Source: Ancrocorticia populi (lineage in GTDB: Bacteria > Actinomycetota > Actinomycetes > Actinomycetales > Actinomycetaceae). Taken from it: DNA of 64,000 nt. The stretch lies in the NCBI RefSeq assembly GCF_003123745.1, contig NZ_QETB01000007.1, positions 1-64,000 on the forward strand, written 5' to 3'. Position 1 is the stretch's first letter; the number at the start of each line of letters is the position of its first letter. The position numbers and the translations under genes were made by a program. This document shows, in pieces, positions 1 to 9,627 of this stretch. The notes beneath the pieces are model-generated. The model saw only the letters and a list, made by a program, of their open reading frames with translations, had not been told where the DNA came from and did not search any database.

Positions 1-232
<232 letters not shown>

Positions 233-370
233 ACCTAAAACAACATGCAAGCCAGGGCATGGCCCCTGAGCTGGCACGTGTGTCGCATCCACTATACAAT
301 CCCTCAACACCAAACCAGCCAGCTGGTAGGTCCTACCAGCGGTGGCATGCGTGTAGAGGATCCAAACGTT

Positions 371-490
371 TTGACGGTGGTCATAGCGGCAGGGAAACGC
401 CCGGTCTCCATTCCGAACCCGGAAGCTAAGCCTGCCAGCGCTGATGGTACTGCACTCGCCAGGGTGTGGGAGAGTAAGACACCGCCGTCA
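371..490 (+). rRNA. 5S ribosomal RNA
   Basis: The sequence carries the standard 5S core cattccgaacccggaagcta (410-429) and the block gatggtactgcactcgccag (443-462). The two ends pair: tgacggtgg (372-380) with ccgccgtca (482-490) forms helix I. Length is about 120 nt. It ends the rRNA operon and is followed directly by a terminator. Confidence 0.95.
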
Positions 491-501
491 CCCCCTTGCA
501 G

Positions 502-533
502 AGGGCCCCCGGAACACCACCAGGGGCCCTTTT
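502..533 (+). terminator. rRNA operon terminator
   Basis: An 8-bp perfect stem (agggcccc 502-509 with ggggccct 523-530) is followed by a short T run. It lies 12 bases after the 5S gene. It is a conventional intrinsic terminator. Confidence 0.85.
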
Positions 534-546
534 CTTATATGCCCAA

Positions 547-1233
547 TCAGCTCACGGGCTCGAGGGCCCGCACTGTCATGAGGGAGACATCCTCGTTAGC
601 GCAGCCGGTGAAATCGTCCGCTGCGAGAAAGATGGACTCAGTTTCACCGGGCGGATAGATGCGGAAGCCGTCGGCGTCCTCGGGCTTGCATTCATCCTCG
701 TCGTAATTGGCTGCTTGGACGATATCCATCTGGGCTTGGGCCGATTCGCCGGGCTCCATCGTGACCCAGATCCGATCTGGTCCGCTGGAGTCCTCTTCGA
801 CGGGAGCCCCCAGCTGCGTGCCGTCATCACCAGTGACGAGGGAGACTCCTGGGTAGCCCTTGAGGGCGCAAGATTCGTTGCCATCGTTTGTGAGCACGAT
901 GGTTGGGTACATGTGGCCGGCGCCGCCGCCATCGCCCTCGCCTAGAGAGGCCTGAAGGTCCGAAGATGCGCATTGAGGCATTTGGGTATCGCCGTTGCTG
1001 GGTTCGCCTGTGGGCTCGGATGTGGTGGCAGCGGGCGAACTCGATGCTGGTGATGATGTATCTGCCTCGGTGCTTGCCGAGGTAATTGGTGCCGAAGCCG
1101 GCGCCGTCCCGCCTGCATCATCGTTAGTCGCGGAAGTACACGCGCTGAGTCCGCTGAGTGCTCCGACGGCCAGTACCATTCCGGCTAGCTGGCCGAATGT
1201 CTTGAACTTCTGGTTGATCATTGTTGTGGCCAT
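547..1233 (-). CDS. DUF4232-type lipoprotein
   Basis: This is a predicted lipoprotein of 228 residues. The N-terminus has a basic start, a hydrophobic stretch and a lipobox ending LSAC at about residues 29-32, so the mature protein should be lipid-anchored outside the membrane. A low-complexity Ala/Ser/Thr linker of about 50 residues follows. The C-terminal ~140 residues resemble the actinobacterial DUF4232 domain, with four cysteines and the phrases VLTNDGNESCALKGYPGVSL and DDFTGC. Function is unknown. The first in-frame ATG lacks a clear ribosome-binding site, and an ATG four codons later is equally possible. It is convergent with the rRNA operon. Confidence 0.75.
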   Translation of the reverse strand: MATTMINQKFKTFGQLAGMVLAVGALSGLSACTSATNDDAGGTAPASAPITSASTEADTSSPASSSPAATTSEPTGEPSNGDTQMPQCASSDLQASLGEGDGGGAGHMYPTIVLTNDGNESCALKGYPGVSLVTGDDGTQLGAPVEEDSSGPDRIWVTMEPGESAQAQMDIVQAANYDEDECKPEDADGFRIYPPGETESIFLAADDFTGCANEDVSLMTVRALEPVS

Positions 1234-1506
1234 GTCATGACGCTACGCCTCAATGTGTTCTGTGCAACACCCTTAACGAACTTGGAATTGTCTGGAAATT
1301 GAAGTGGGCTGAGCTGGGTGATGTGTGAGCGGCCCGACGGAGCCACGATGTCGCACCGTTCCTTGCCATTCGGCGCTTGTCCGCGAGGTCATCCGTGCGA
1401 GGCCCCACCAACTTAGGGCCAAAGGTCCCGGTCACGTGGTGATCGTTACGGCGCTTCCGCGCGTTACCCGGTTATGCTGGTCTGTACAGTTTTAGAGGGG
1501 GATCAG

Positions 1507-3339
1507 ATGCCACAGTTACGCTCGGCAACGTCTACAACCGGACGAAACATGGCTGGTGCTCGCGCTCTTTGGCGGGCAACTGGCATGGGAAGTGAAGATT
1601 TCGGAAAGCCGATCATTGCGATCGCCAACTCCTTCACGCAGTTCGTGCCGGGACACGTACACCTCAAAGACATGGGGCAGCTCGTTCGCAAATCGATTGA
1701 GGAAGCGGGCGGTATTGGCCGCGAGTTCAACACGATTGCAGTGGATGACGGCATCGCCATGGGGCACGCCGGTATGTTGTATTCGCTCCCGTCGCGCGAG
1801 ATCATCGCTGATTCGGTGGAGTATATGGTGAACGCCCACACCGCTGACGCGCTCGTCTGTATTTCGAATTGCGACAAGATCACGCCCGGCATGCTGATGG
1901 CAGCGCTGCGCCTGAATATCCCGACGATCTTCGTCTCTGGCGGCCCGATGGAATCGGGCGCGGCCGTCGAAGGCGTGGTGGATCACCGCACGGACCTCAT
2001 CGATGCGATCTCCGTGTCGGCGGACGATAACGTGAGTGACGAGCAGCTTGGCCTCGTGGAGGCTAGCGCCTGCCCCACTTGTGGCTCGTGTTCTGGCATG
2101 TTCACGGCGAACTCCATGAACTGCCTGACCGAGGCGCTCGGCCTATCGCTGCCCGGCAATGGCTCTACGCTGGCCACGGCCGCGCGGCGCAAGAGTCTGT
2201 TCCTAGAGGCTGGGCGCCGGATCGTGGGTTTGGCGAAGCGTTATTATCAGGACGACGACGAATCAGTCCTTCCTCGCAATATCGCCACGCGGGATGCCTT
2301 TCTCAACGCTATGTCGATGGACATCGCGATGGGCGGCTCCACGAACACGGTGCTGCACATCTTGGCTGCCGCGCAGGAAGGAGAGGTGGACTTCGGGCTT
2401 TCGGATATCGATGAGCTGTCACGCCACGTTCCCTGCCTGTCCAAGGTGGCGCCCAACTCAACGCGCTTCCACATGGAGGACTTCCATCGCGCCGGCGGGA
2501 TCCCCGCGATTCTTGGCGAAATGCGCCGCGCTGGCCTTCTACGCGAAACCGTACACGCAGTCCACGCCCCGGATGTCGAATCTTGGCTGGGTGCATGGGA
2601 CATCCGCTCGGAATCACCTTCGCAGGAAGCTCAAGATCTGTTCCACGCGGCCCCCGGCGGCGTGCGCACCACACAGCCGTTCTCTCAGGACGCCAAGTGG
2701 GAGAGCCTCGATCTGGATTCGGAAGAGGGCTGTATCCGCAGCGTGGAGCACGCTTACACGAAGGACGGCGGCCTATGCATCCTCTACGGCAACATCTCGC
2801 TCGAGGGCGCTGTGGTGAAGACCGCCGGTGTGGACGAATCGCTGTTCCACTTCGAGGGCCCCGCCCGGGTGGTCGAATCGCAGGAAGAGGCTATTAACCT
2901 CATCCTCTCCAAGCAGGTTGAACCCGGAGACGTGGTGGTTATCCGCTATGAGGGTCCGAGGGGCGGCCCGGGCATGCAAGAGATGCTCTATCCGACGTCC
3001 TTCTTGAAGGGGCGCGGCCTAGGCAAGGTGTGTGGCCTTATCACGGACGGCCGCTTCTCCGGAGGCACCTCCGGTCTTTCGATCGGCCACATTTCACCAG
3101 AGGCCGCCGCGGGCGGCGCCATCGGGCTGGTCGAAGAAGGCGATAACGTGGTGATCGACATCCCGAGCCGAACCCTGAAGATCGACGTTTCCGATGAGGA
3201 GCTGGCGGCACGCCGTGAGGCAGCAGGACCAACTCCATGGAAGCCCGTGAGCCGCGACCGGCAGGTCTCCAAAGCGCTGCGCGCCTACGCCTCGATGGCA
3301 ACATCGGCGTCTATGGGTGCCGTGCGTCACGTGGACTAA
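1507..3339 (+). CDS. ilvD: Dihydroxy-acid dehydratase
   Basis: This cytoplasmic iron-sulfur enzyme dehydrates 2,3-dihydroxy-isovalerate and 2,3-dihydroxy-3-methylvalerate, the third common step to valine, leucine and isoleucine. The 610-residue product has the family length. Visible motifs include NCDKITPGM with C122 and K124 (the lysine position that is carbamylated in the family) and [18 protein letters not shown] with C189, C192 and C195. I chose ATG 1507, preceded by agaggggg, over an in-frame ATG 33 bases upstream that has no ribosome-binding site and would add a non-conserved tail. A possible -10 (tatgct, 1472-1477) lies just upstream. The other branched-chain genes are further along the window (ilvBNC, leuB, ilvE, cimA). 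Confidence 0.96.
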   Translation: MPQLRSATSTTGRNMAGARALWRATGMGSEDFGKPIIAIANSFTQFVPGHVHLKDMGQLVRKSIEEAGGIGREFNTIAVDDGIAMGHAGMLYSLPSREIIADSVEYMVNAHTADALVCISNCDKITPGMLMAALRLNIPTIFVSGGPMESGAAVEGVVDHRTDLIDAISVSADDNVSDEQLGLVEASACPTCGSCSGMFTANSMNCLTEALGLSLPGNGSTLATAARRKSLFLEAGRRIVGLAKRYYQDDDESVLPRNIATRDAFLNAMSMDIAMGGSTNTVLHILAAAQEGEVDFGLSDIDELSRHVPCLSKVAPNSTRFHMEDFHRAGGIPAILGEMRRAGLLRETVHAVHAPDVESWLGAWDIRSESPSQEAQDLFHAAPGGVRTTQPFSQDAKWESLDLDSEEGCIRSVEHAYTKDGGLCILYGNISLEGAVVKTAGVDESLFHFEGPARVVESQEEAINLILSKQVEPGDVVVIRYEGPRGGPGMQEMLYPTSFLKGRGLGKVCGLITDGRFSGGTSGLSIGHISPEAAAGGAIGLVEEGDNVVIDIPSRTLKIDVSDEELAARREAAGPTPWKPVSRDRQVSKALRAYASMATSASMGAVRHVD

Positions 3340-3453
3340 AGACTACTCACCGGGACTACCGCCCCACTCCTTGGCTGATCGGCACGCCCATACTTGAACA
3401 GTGCGGGCGAGCCAACAGGGTGAACCCTCAAGGTTGCTTTGTCAGGAGTGTGA

Positions 3454-5064
3454 GTGCGGCTGATGTCAACGGCGTTAAGCTACCTAGCCGAAGAACCCAT
3501 TCTTTTTACCTTCCTTATGGTGGGTGTTGGAATGGCACTCGGTGCGCTAAAGATTAAGGGAGTCGGCTTCGGCGCGGCGATGGTGCTCTTTACGGCCATC
3601 TTCGTTTCGGCGTTGGGCGAATCGGCAGGATACGAGATCCGCGTTCCAGCGGAACTGGGTACGTTCGGTCTAGTCCTCTTCGCCTTCTCCATCGGCAATA
3701 ACGCGGGTGCCAACTTCTTCTCCGGACTCAAGCAGGGAGCCGGCCCCATCCTCATGATGGTGGTGCTGTTTGTTGTATCGGGCGGTGCCGCCTACCTCGT
3801 GGGCACACAGCTTCTTGGTATGGACACTACGGTGATCGCAGGAACCTTCGCTGGCGCGCTGACCAACACTCCAACTCTGGCAACTGTAGGCGAGGCCTCC
3901 GGAGATATCGGAGCCGCGACAGTGGGATACGCTGTGGCGTACCTGTTCGGTGTGCTGGGTATGCTCATCGCCGCCCAGTTCGCTCTGCGCCAGGCGCCGA
4001 ACGATACGGACGCCCCGGAGCCCGTTACTCACGTGACCTACCGCGTGGAGCGGACAGATACGCCCACACTCCGTGTGATCGCAAGCCACCTGGATGGGCC
4101 GGTCGAGTTTTCGCGCCTGCGCCGTGGTGAGGAAGGCCCGATCTGGGTACCCTCGCTGATGGACACCATCGAGAAGGATGACCTCCTGACCGTGGTTGGG
4201 CCGGTCTCCCACCTGCCGAGTGTGGAGCGCGAGGTGGGCCACCGTTCGTCCCACTCCCTGCGTGCGGACCGCCGCTTGATGGACTTCCGCCGCATCACGA
4301 TTTCAAACCACAAGCTTGCTGGGATGACGGTTGGGCAAGTTGACGAGGAGTTGGAGAAGCGCTGGAACGCACGCCTTTCGCGGGTTCGTAGGGGCGACGA
4401 CGATCGCTTAGCCTCCCCAAACATCATGTTGGAGCTGGGTGACCGCGTCCGCGTGGTTGGCCCGACCCTCGAAATGCCTAAAATCTCCAAATGGATGGGG
4501 GATTCGGCCAAGGGGCTCACCGAGATCAATCCGATCGCCCTCGGCCTCGGGCTGGCGCTCGGCATCTTCATTGGAGAGCTGCCGATCCCGCTTCCCGGCG
4601 GCGCAGATTTCTCAATCGGTGCGGCAGCTGGCGTACTCATCATTGGTCTGATTATGGGCCGTATTGGGCGCATCGGCCCGGTCATTACCGCGCTGCCCAA
4701 TACCGCAAATCTGGTTCTTGGAGAACTCGGGCTCCTCGTGTTCCTCGCTCAAGCGGGCTCGAATGCGGGCGGTCAGATTAGCGCCGCCTTCACCTCAGGG
4801 GAATGGTGGAAGATCCTCGTGCTGGGATTCGTCATTACCTCCGTCATGGCAGTGGGCCTGTACTGGACCATGCGCAAGATGTTCAAGATGGGCGGAACGA
4901 AGCTCTCGGGCCTCATTGCTGGAGCTCAGACACAGCCCGCCATCCTCGCGTTTGCCAATGGGCAGACCAACTCCGATCCTCGCGTGGCGATGGGTTATGC
5001 GTTGGTCTATCCGGTGGCAATGATCGGGAAGATTATCGCGGGCTATATCTTGGCCACTATGTGA
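3454..5064 (+). CDS. AspT/YidE-type transporter with central RCK_C domains
   Basis: This is a 536-residue membrane protein of the aspartate:alanine exchanger (AAE) family. Two hydrophobic bundles, about residues 10-175 and 345-536, flank a soluble middle part. The middle contains two TrkA-C-like (RCK_C) stretches, around residues 190-260 and 275-345; the second has LELGDRVRVVGP. The duplicated transporter motif is visible as SIGNNAGANFFSGLKQGAG in the first half and QAGSNAGGQI in the second. Substrate cannot be read from the sequence; family members exchange amino acids or other carboxylates. The GTG start at 3454 has AGGAG five bases upstream; ATG 3463 is an alternative. It stands alone after ilvD and is convergent with the next gene. 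Confidence 0.85.
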   Translation: MRLMSTALSYLAEEPILFTFLMVGVGMALGALKIKGVGFGAAMVLFTAIFVSALGESAGYEIRVPAELGTFGLVLFAFSIGNNAGANFFSGLKQGAGPILMMVVLFVVSGGAAYLVGTQLLGMDTTVIAGTFAGALTNTPTLATVGEASGDIGAATVGYAVAYLFGVLGMLIAAQFALRQAPNDTDAPEPVTHVTYRVERTDTPTLRVIASHLDGPVEFSRLRRGEEGPIWVPSLMDTIEKDDLLTVVGPVSHLPSVEREVGHRSSHSLRADRRLMDFRRITISNHKLAGMTVGQVDEELEKRWNARLSRVRRGDDDRLASPNIMLELGDRVRVVGPTLEMPKISKWMGDSAKGLTEINPIALGLGLALGIFIGELPIPLPGGADFSIGAAAGVLIIGLIMGRIGRIGPVITALPNTANLVLGELGLLVFLAQAGSNAGGQISAAFTSGEWWKILVLGFVITSVMAVGLYWTMRKMFKMGGTKLSGLIAGAQTQPAILAFANGQTNSDPRVAMGYALVYPVAMIGKIIAGYILATM

Positions 5065-5068
5065 CGGG

Positions 5069-5674
5069 TTAATCGCCCGCGGTTTCGTGTGCGAGGAGGG
5101 AGGAGAGTTCGTCGTCGTCGATAATCCCCTTCAACGTACGTACCGCCTCATCGGGGGAGACGGGACGGGAAACTACTCCTTGCCAATCTGAACGGACGAT
5201 CTGGCCCTCTTCAACCCAGTGGGTAGAGGCCAGATCTCCGTTCGTTTCTATCTCCCAAGTTCCCGCCTCGGGCTGCCACATGGAGGCGTCTTCGGCAATG
5301 CCGTGCGGATCGGACGGGGTAATCACGTGGTAGCTGATCGTGTGGTCAGAATCTTCGAGCTGGGCGGCGTCCTGGAGTAGGAAGAACTCCATGTAGGCGG
5401 GGATGGCATCTTCCTCCTCGATGAGATCCTCGGCGTTAATGATCACGGGATCGGTGCCGTCTTCAACAAAACGTGACGTGGTCCAACGCTTGCCTTCCAG
5501 CGTGATCACGCTCGAGATCCGGTGAGGCTCCGGGTGTGCGAAGATCACCTCAGTCACAAGCTCGGTCTCATTCCAGCGTCGATACAGGAGGCCGATGGGC
5601 TCGGCCGCAGTGCTATCGAGTGAGGCGACTTCCGGAGTTTCGAAGAGTTCCCAGCGGGTTTCAGTTCGGTTCAT
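5069..5674 (-). CDS. Hypothetical soluble protein
   Basis: This encodes an acidic 201-residue protein with no signal peptide, no membrane segment and no motif I recognise. It is rich in Glu, Asp, Trp and Thr and looks like a beta-rich single domain. It is convergent with the AspT-type transporter gene, with four bases between the stops. Codon use resembles that of its neighbours, so I regard it as a real gene of unknown function. It could be a lineage-restricted protein. Confidence 0.6.
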   Translation of the reverse strand: MNRTETRWELFETPEVASLDSTAAEPIGLLYRRWNETELVTEVIFAHPEPHRISSVITLEGKRWTTSRFVEDGTDPVIINAEDLIEEEDAIPAYMEFFLLQDAAQLEDSDHTISYHVITPSDPHGIAEDASMWQPEAGTWEIETNGDLASTHWVEEGQIVRSDWQGVVSRPVSPDEAVRTLKGIIDDDELSSLLAHETAGD

Positions 5675-5789
5675 TCCCTTAGTCTAGAAGCTGCGTGCAA
5701 AAGGCGGTACCACGGGACTTCGAAGGCGGGACTAAGGTGCCGGTTGCTAGCCCGAAATGAGCCGCTGCGTGAGAACGTGATCCACCATG

Positions 5790-5808
5790 TGAGACAAAAG
5801 CAGTCTCA
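5790..5808. promoter_or_regulatory. Inverted repeat upstream of the ilvBNC leader
   Basis: A perfect 6-bp inverted repeat, tgagac (5790-5795) and gtctca (5803-5808), with a 7-base spacer lies about 40-57 bases before the leader peptide ATG. The position fits an activator or repressor of ilvBNC. A looser agac/gtct pair with a 9-base spacer lies just before leuB (42118-42134). IclR-type regulators of leucine and branched-chain genes (LtbR/NdgR family) are known in actinobacteria; assigning this site to one is a guess. Confidence 0.4.
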
Positions 5809-5846
5809 AGTGGCGCGAGACCCGCCCGCCCGTCTACTCTCGAACC

Positions 5847-5873
5847 ATGATGATTTTTGTAGTACTTAGCTAG
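5847..5873 (+). CDS. ilvBNC leader peptide (attenuation)
   Basis: A tiny ORF encodes MMIFVVLS. The codons att, gta, gta and ctt give Ile, Val, Val and Leu in a row apart from one Phe, exactly the amino acids made by the operon downstream. A candidate -10 element, tactct, lies at 5835-5840, seven bases before the ATG, and there is no ribosome-binding site, so the leader may be translated from a leaderless transcript. A terminator hairpin follows 34 bases after the stop. Ribosome stalling at these codons when charged branched-chain tRNAs are scarce would prevent termination, as in classical ilv attenuation. Confidence 0.75.
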   Translation: MMIFVVLS

Positions 5874-5906
5874 CGCGCCGCCCGGCCTGCTGGTTTGGTG
5901 CTGCGC

Positions 5907-5935
5907 GCCCCTCGAAAGCTCGGGGGGCTTTTTTT
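5907..5935 (+). terminator. ilvBNC attenuator terminator
   Basis: A 9-bp stem with a 4-base loop (5907-5928, gcccctcga with ctcgggggc-type pairing including one T-G pair) is followed by seven T residues. It sits between the branched-chain leader peptide and the ilvB ribosome-binding site. Upstream gcgcg stretches (5873-5908) could form an alternative pairing. The arrangement is that of a transcription attenuator. Confidence 0.8.
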
Positions 5936-5987
5936 ATCCCGTTCGCGAAGGAGTTCGTGAACACTATGGAAGACGAAGGAGGATCAC

Positions 5988-7826
5988 ATGGCAAAGACTC
6001 GTCAGCGTGCCGATGTGGCCATCCCTGGTTCTGCGAGCAAAGCGGAACCTCCTGCAGAGCGCACGATCCGGGAGAAATCCACGGGCGCGCGTTCGATCAT
6101 TCGATCGCTGGAAGAACTTGACGTAGATGTTGTGTTCGGCCTGCCGGGCGGAGCGATCCTGCCAACCTACGATCCCCTTTTCGATTCCTCCAAGCTACGC
6201 CACGTACTGGTACGTCACGAGCAGGGCGCTGGGCATGCGGCCGAGGGATATGCGGTGGCAACTGGACGCGTTGGCGTGTGTATCGCCACCTCCGGTCCTG
6301 GCGCCACGAACCTCGTCACGGCACTGATGGACGCGAACCTCGATTCGATCCCGATGGTGGCGATTACCGGGCAGGTGGGCGCGAGCTTCATTGGCACGGA
6401 CGCTTTCCAAGAGGCGGATATCGTGGGTGCGACGATGCCCGTGACAAAGCATTCGTTCCTTATCACCTCCGCGGACGAAATCCCGGCGCGCATTGCCGAG
6501 GCCTTCTACATCGCCTCAACCGGCCGTCCCGGCCCGGTACTGGTGGACATTACGAAGTCAGCGCAGACCGAAGAAGCAGACTTTGTGTGGCCGCCCATCC
6601 TAGATCTGCCCGGCTACCGGCCCAGCTCCAAGCCCAACGCGCGCCAAGTTCGTGAGGCGGCTCGCCTCATCGCCACGGCTGAGCGCCCCGTCCTGTACGT
6701 GGGTGGTGGCGCGATTCGCGCGAATGCCAGCGAAGAGATCTGCGCGCTGACCGATCTGTCCGGCGCTCCGGTGGTGACCACACTGACGGCCCGCGGTGCC
6801 GTCCCAGATTCCCACCCGAATAACCTCGGGATGCCCGGCATGCACGGCGCTGTCCCTGCCGTGGCCGCCCTCCAGCAAGCCGACCTTATCGTGGCGTTGG
6901 GTGCGCGCTTTGACGACCGCGTGACGGGCAAACTCGATGCCTTTGCTCCGGACGCCAAGGTGGTCCATGTTGATATTGATCCGGCCGAGATCTCTAAGAA
7001 CCGCGAGGCCGATGTGCCGATCGTGGGGGACTTGAAGATGACAGCTGCCGATCTGGTGGAGGAGCTTGGTGCTGCCCACGAACAGTATGGCGAGGCCGAT
7101 CTGACTGCCTGGTGGAGGCAGCTGAACCGGCTGCGTGACACCTACCCGCTGGGCTGGACCGAACCGGACGATGGCCTCATGAGCCCCCAGTACGTGATCT
7201 CCCGCCTTGGCGAGATCGTGGGATCCGAGGATTCTATCTGGGTCACGGGTGTGGGCCAGCACCAGATGTGGGCCTCCCACTTCCTCAAGTTCGAGCATCC
7301 GAACCAGTGGATCAGTTCCGGTGGGGCTGGCACCATGGGATTCGGCGTTCCCGCCACCATGGGGGCGAAGGCTGGCATGCCCGAGAAGACCGTGTGGCTA
7401 ATTGATGGGGACGGCTCCTTCCAGATGACCAATCAGGAACTGGCCACGTGCCGCCTGAACGGCATCAACGTCAAGGTGGCCATCATCAACAACTCCTCGC
7501 TGGGCATGGTGCGCCAGTGGCAGACCCTGTTCTACGGCCAGCGTTACTCCAACACCGATTTGGAGACCGGCGACGGCACGGCGCACGTGCCTGATTTCGT
7601 CAAGCTCGGGGAAGCCTACGATTGTGCGGCGTTCCGCGTGGAGAGGGCCGAGGATGTGGACGCTGCAATTGAGAAGGCGATGAGCATCAACGATCGCCCT
7701 GTGGTTGTCGATTTCGTGACCTCGCCCAATTCCGAGGTGTGGCCGATGGTGCCAGCAGGGGTGTCCAATGACGAAATCCTCTACGCAAAGGGCCTTCAGC
7801 CCGAATTCGATTCTGAGATGAACTAG
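5988..7826 (+). CDS. ilvB: Acetolactate synthase, large (catalytic) subunit
   Basis: This thiamine-diphosphate enzyme condenses pyruvate with pyruvate or 2-oxobutyrate, the first common step to branched-chain amino acids. The 612-residue protein has the three domains of the family: an N-terminal PYR domain with the catalytic Glu in [15 protein letters not shown], a central FAD/transhydrogenase-like domain with VGGGAIRA, and a C-terminal PP domain. The PP domain carries the ThDP motif [14 protein letters not shown] ending in IINNSS. Residues 1-30 form a polar extension before the conserved [17 protein letters not shown]. The start has a strong GAAGGAGG ribosome-binding site. It is the first gene of ilvB-ilvN-ilvC and lies directly after the attenuator. 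Confidence 0.97.
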   Translation: MAKTRQRADVAIPGSASKAEPPAERTIREKSTGARSIIRSLEELDVDVVFGLPGGAILPTYDPLFDSSKLRHVLVRHEQGAGHAAEGYAVATGRVGVCIATSGPGATNLVTALMDANLDSIPMVAITGQVGASFIGTDAFQEADIVGATMPVTKHSFLITSADEIPARIAEAFYIASTGRPGPVLVDITKSAQTEEADFVWPPILDLPGYRPSSKPNARQVREAARLIATAERPVLYVGGGAIRANASEEICALTDLSGAPVVTTLTARGAVPDSHPNNLGMPGMHGAVPAVAALQQADLIVALGARFDDRVTGKLDAFAPDAKVVHVDIDPAEISKNREADVPIVGDLKMTAADLVEELGAAHEQYGEADLTAWWRQLNRLRDTYPLGWTEPDDGLMSPQYVISRLGEIVGSEDSIWVTGVGQHQMWASHFLKFEHPNQWISSGGAGTMGFGVPATMGAKAGMPEKTVWLIDGDGSFQMTNQELATCRLNGINVKVAIINNSSLGMVRQWQTLFYGQRYSNTDLETGDGTAHVPDFVKLGEAYDCAAFRVERAEDVDAAIEKAMSINDRPVVVDFVTSPNSEVWPMVPAGVSNDEILYAKGLQPEFDSEMN

Positions 7827-7846
7827 GCGGGAGAGGAGAACTAGCT

Positions 7847-8377
7847 ATGAGTACCCGCCACACACTGTCCGTTCTTGTGGAGAACAAGCCGGGCGTTTTG
7901 ACTCGCGTTTCCGGGCTTTTCGCCCGCCGTTCCTTCAACATCCATTCCCTCGCTGTGGGGGAGACTGAGGATCCGGATCTCTCCCGCATCACCGTTGTGG
8001 TGGACGCGGCCGAGCTCCCGCTGGAACAGGTAACCAAGCAGCTCAACAAGCTGGTCAACATCATTAAGATCGTTGAGTTGGAGGATGATTCTGCCGTTCA
8101 CCGCCAGCTTCTGCTGGTCAAGGTTGCGGCCACAGACGAAACCCGTGCGAACGTGCTTCAGGTTGTGGATCTTTTCCGCGCCCACGTTGTGGATATGGTT
8201 CCGGACGCGGTCACAATCGAGGCCACCGGTGGGGATAACAAGGTTAAGGCCTTCCTCACCGCCCTAGAGCCCTACGGCATTAAGGAGCTTGTCCAGTCCG
8301 GATCGGTGGCCATTGGCCGTGGAAACAGATCCCTTTCTGAGCGAGTTTCCGCAGAGATGCAGTTGCGCCGCGCGTAG
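7847..8377 (+). CDS. ilvN: Acetolactate synthase, small regulatory subunit
   Basis: The 176-residue regulatory subunit binds valine for feedback control and stabilises IlvB. An N-terminal ACT domain occupies about residues 5-78, with the typical LSVLVENKPGVLTRVSGLF opening and RRSFNIHSLAVG. The C-terminal domain, about residues 80-160, contains the usual DETRANVLQVVDLFRAHVVD region. It begins 20 bases after ilvB, preceded by gagaggagaa, so the two are translated from one transcript in matched amounts. The length is typical of actinobacterial IlvN/IlvH. Confidence 0.96.
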   Translation: MSTRHTLSVLVENKPGVLTRVSGLFARRSFNIHSLAVGETEDPDLSRITVVVDAAELPLEQVTKQLNKLVNIIKIVELEDDSAVHRQLLLVKVAATDETRANVLQVVDLFRAHVVDMVPDAVTIEATGGDNKVKAFLTALEPYGIKELVQSGSVAIGRGNRSLSERVSAEMQLRRA

Positions 8378-8494
8378 TTTTTGCAGGCGACGACGAATCC
8401 TTCCGCCCACCGTGCGCATAGTGAACACGTGCGCTCACACAAATCAAACAACCTAAACTAGAAGTGTTAGCCATTCCGTATAAGGAGAAGAACA

Positions 8495-9526
8495 GTGGCA
8501 GAAATTTACCATGATGAAGATGCGAACCTCTCGATCATCCAGTCGAAGAAGGTTGCGATCATCGGTTACGGCTCGCAGGGCCACGCTCACGCGCTGAACC
8601 TTCGCGATTCGGGCGTTGACGTTGTTGTTGGACTGCGCCCCGGCTCCAAGTCCATCGCGAAGGCCGAGGAGGCAGGCATCAAGGTTGCCAGCGTTCCGGA
8701 TTCCGTCAAGGGTGCAGACGTTGTCATGATTCTGGCCCCGGATCAGTACCAGCGGACCATCTGGACCGAGGATATTGAGCCGAACATTAAGGAAGACGCA
8801 GCGATCTTCTTCGCCCACGGCTTCAACATTCACTTCGGCTACATCAAGCCTGCCGCTGGCCATGACATCTGTATGGTTGCCCCGAAGGGCCCCGGCCACA
8901 CCGTGCGCCGCACCTACGAAGAGGGCCGTGGCGTTCCCGTGCTCGTGTGCGTTGAGCAGGACGCTTCCGGTCAGGCCTTAGATCTGGCGCTTTCCTATGC
9001 GGCCGCCATCGGTGGTGCGCGTGCAGGTGCGATCAAGACGTCTTTCCGCGAGGAAACTGAGACCGATCTGTTCGGCGAGCAGGCCGTCCTATGCGGTGGC
9101 GTGACCCAGCTGATCGAATACGGCTTTGAGACCCTGACCGAGGCTGGCTACCAGCCCGAGATGGCCTATTTCGAGGTGCTGCACGAGATGAAGCTGATCG
9201 TTGATCTGATCAACGAAGGTGGCCTCACCAAGCAGCGCTGGTCCATCTCCGACACCGCCGAATACGGCGATTACGTCTCTGGCCCTCGCGTCATCACACC
9301 GAACGTGAAGGACAACATGAAGGGCGTTCTGGACGATATCCAGTCCGGAGCCTTCGCCAAGCGCTTCATCGAAGACCAGAATGAGGGCGGCCCCGAGTTC
9401 CATCGCCTGCGCGATGAGCACGCAGCCGCACCAATCGAGAAGGTTGGTCAGGAGATCCGCAAGATGTTCGCGTGGAACACTGAGAACCTCGATACCGATT
9501 ACACCGAGGGTTCCGCAGCCCGCTGA
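8495..9526 (+). CDS. ilvC: Ketol-acid reductoisomerase
   Basis: This NADPH- and Mg2+-dependent enzyme isomerises and reduces acetolactate or acetohydroxybutyrate to the dihydroxy acid used by IlvD. The 343-residue product is a class I (short) form. The Rossmann motif is [15 protein letters not shown], and the metal-binding helical C-terminal domain contains [16 protein letters not shown] and [13 protein letters not shown]. The start has aaggagaag upstream. The gap of 117 bases after ilvN is larger than between ilvB and ilvN, so a secondary promoter is possible. The strong terminator after it closes the operon. Confidence 0.97.
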   Translation: MAEIYHDEDANLSIIQSKKVAIIGYGSQGHAHALNLRDSGVDVVVGLRPGSKSIAKAEEAGIKVASVPDSVKGADVVMILAPDQYQRTIWTEDIEPNIKEDAAIFFAHGFNIHFGYIKPAAGHDICMVAPKGPGHTVRRTYEEGRGVPVLVCVEQDASGQALDLALSYAAAIGGARAGAIKTSFREETETDLFGEQAVLCGGVTQLIEYGFETLTEAGYQPEMAYFEVLHEMKLIVDLINEGGLTKQRWSISDTAEYGDYVSGPRVITPNVKDNMKGVLDDIQSGAFAKRFIEDQNEGGPEFHRLRDEHAAAPIEKVGQEIRKMFAWNTENLDTDYTEGSAAR

Positions 9527-9540
9527 GCTGACTGAGAATC

Positions 9541-9574
9541 AAGAAAAGAGCCGGAGAGATCCGGCTCTTTTCTT
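9541..9574 (+). terminator. ilvC terminator
   Basis: A perfect 15-bp stem (9541-9555 with 9560-9574) around a 4-base loop. The A-rich left arm and T-rich right arm let it work on both strands. It ends the ilvBNC operon 14 bases after the ilvC stop. Confidence 0.92.
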
Positions 9575-9627
9575 GTATTCGGGCGCGTTTGGTGGCCCGG
9601 TGGGCCGCGTAAATGTATGCTCGCGGC

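Noticed and set aside
245-658. 137-codon ORF across the 5S rRNA region
   Set aside because: It overlaps the 5S rRNA gene and its terminator, so it is a chance reading frame.
5800-5935. Riboswitch or T-box in front of ilvB
   Set aside because: No T-box sequence or specifier loop is visible; the short leader peptide with branched-chain codons explains the terminator more simply.
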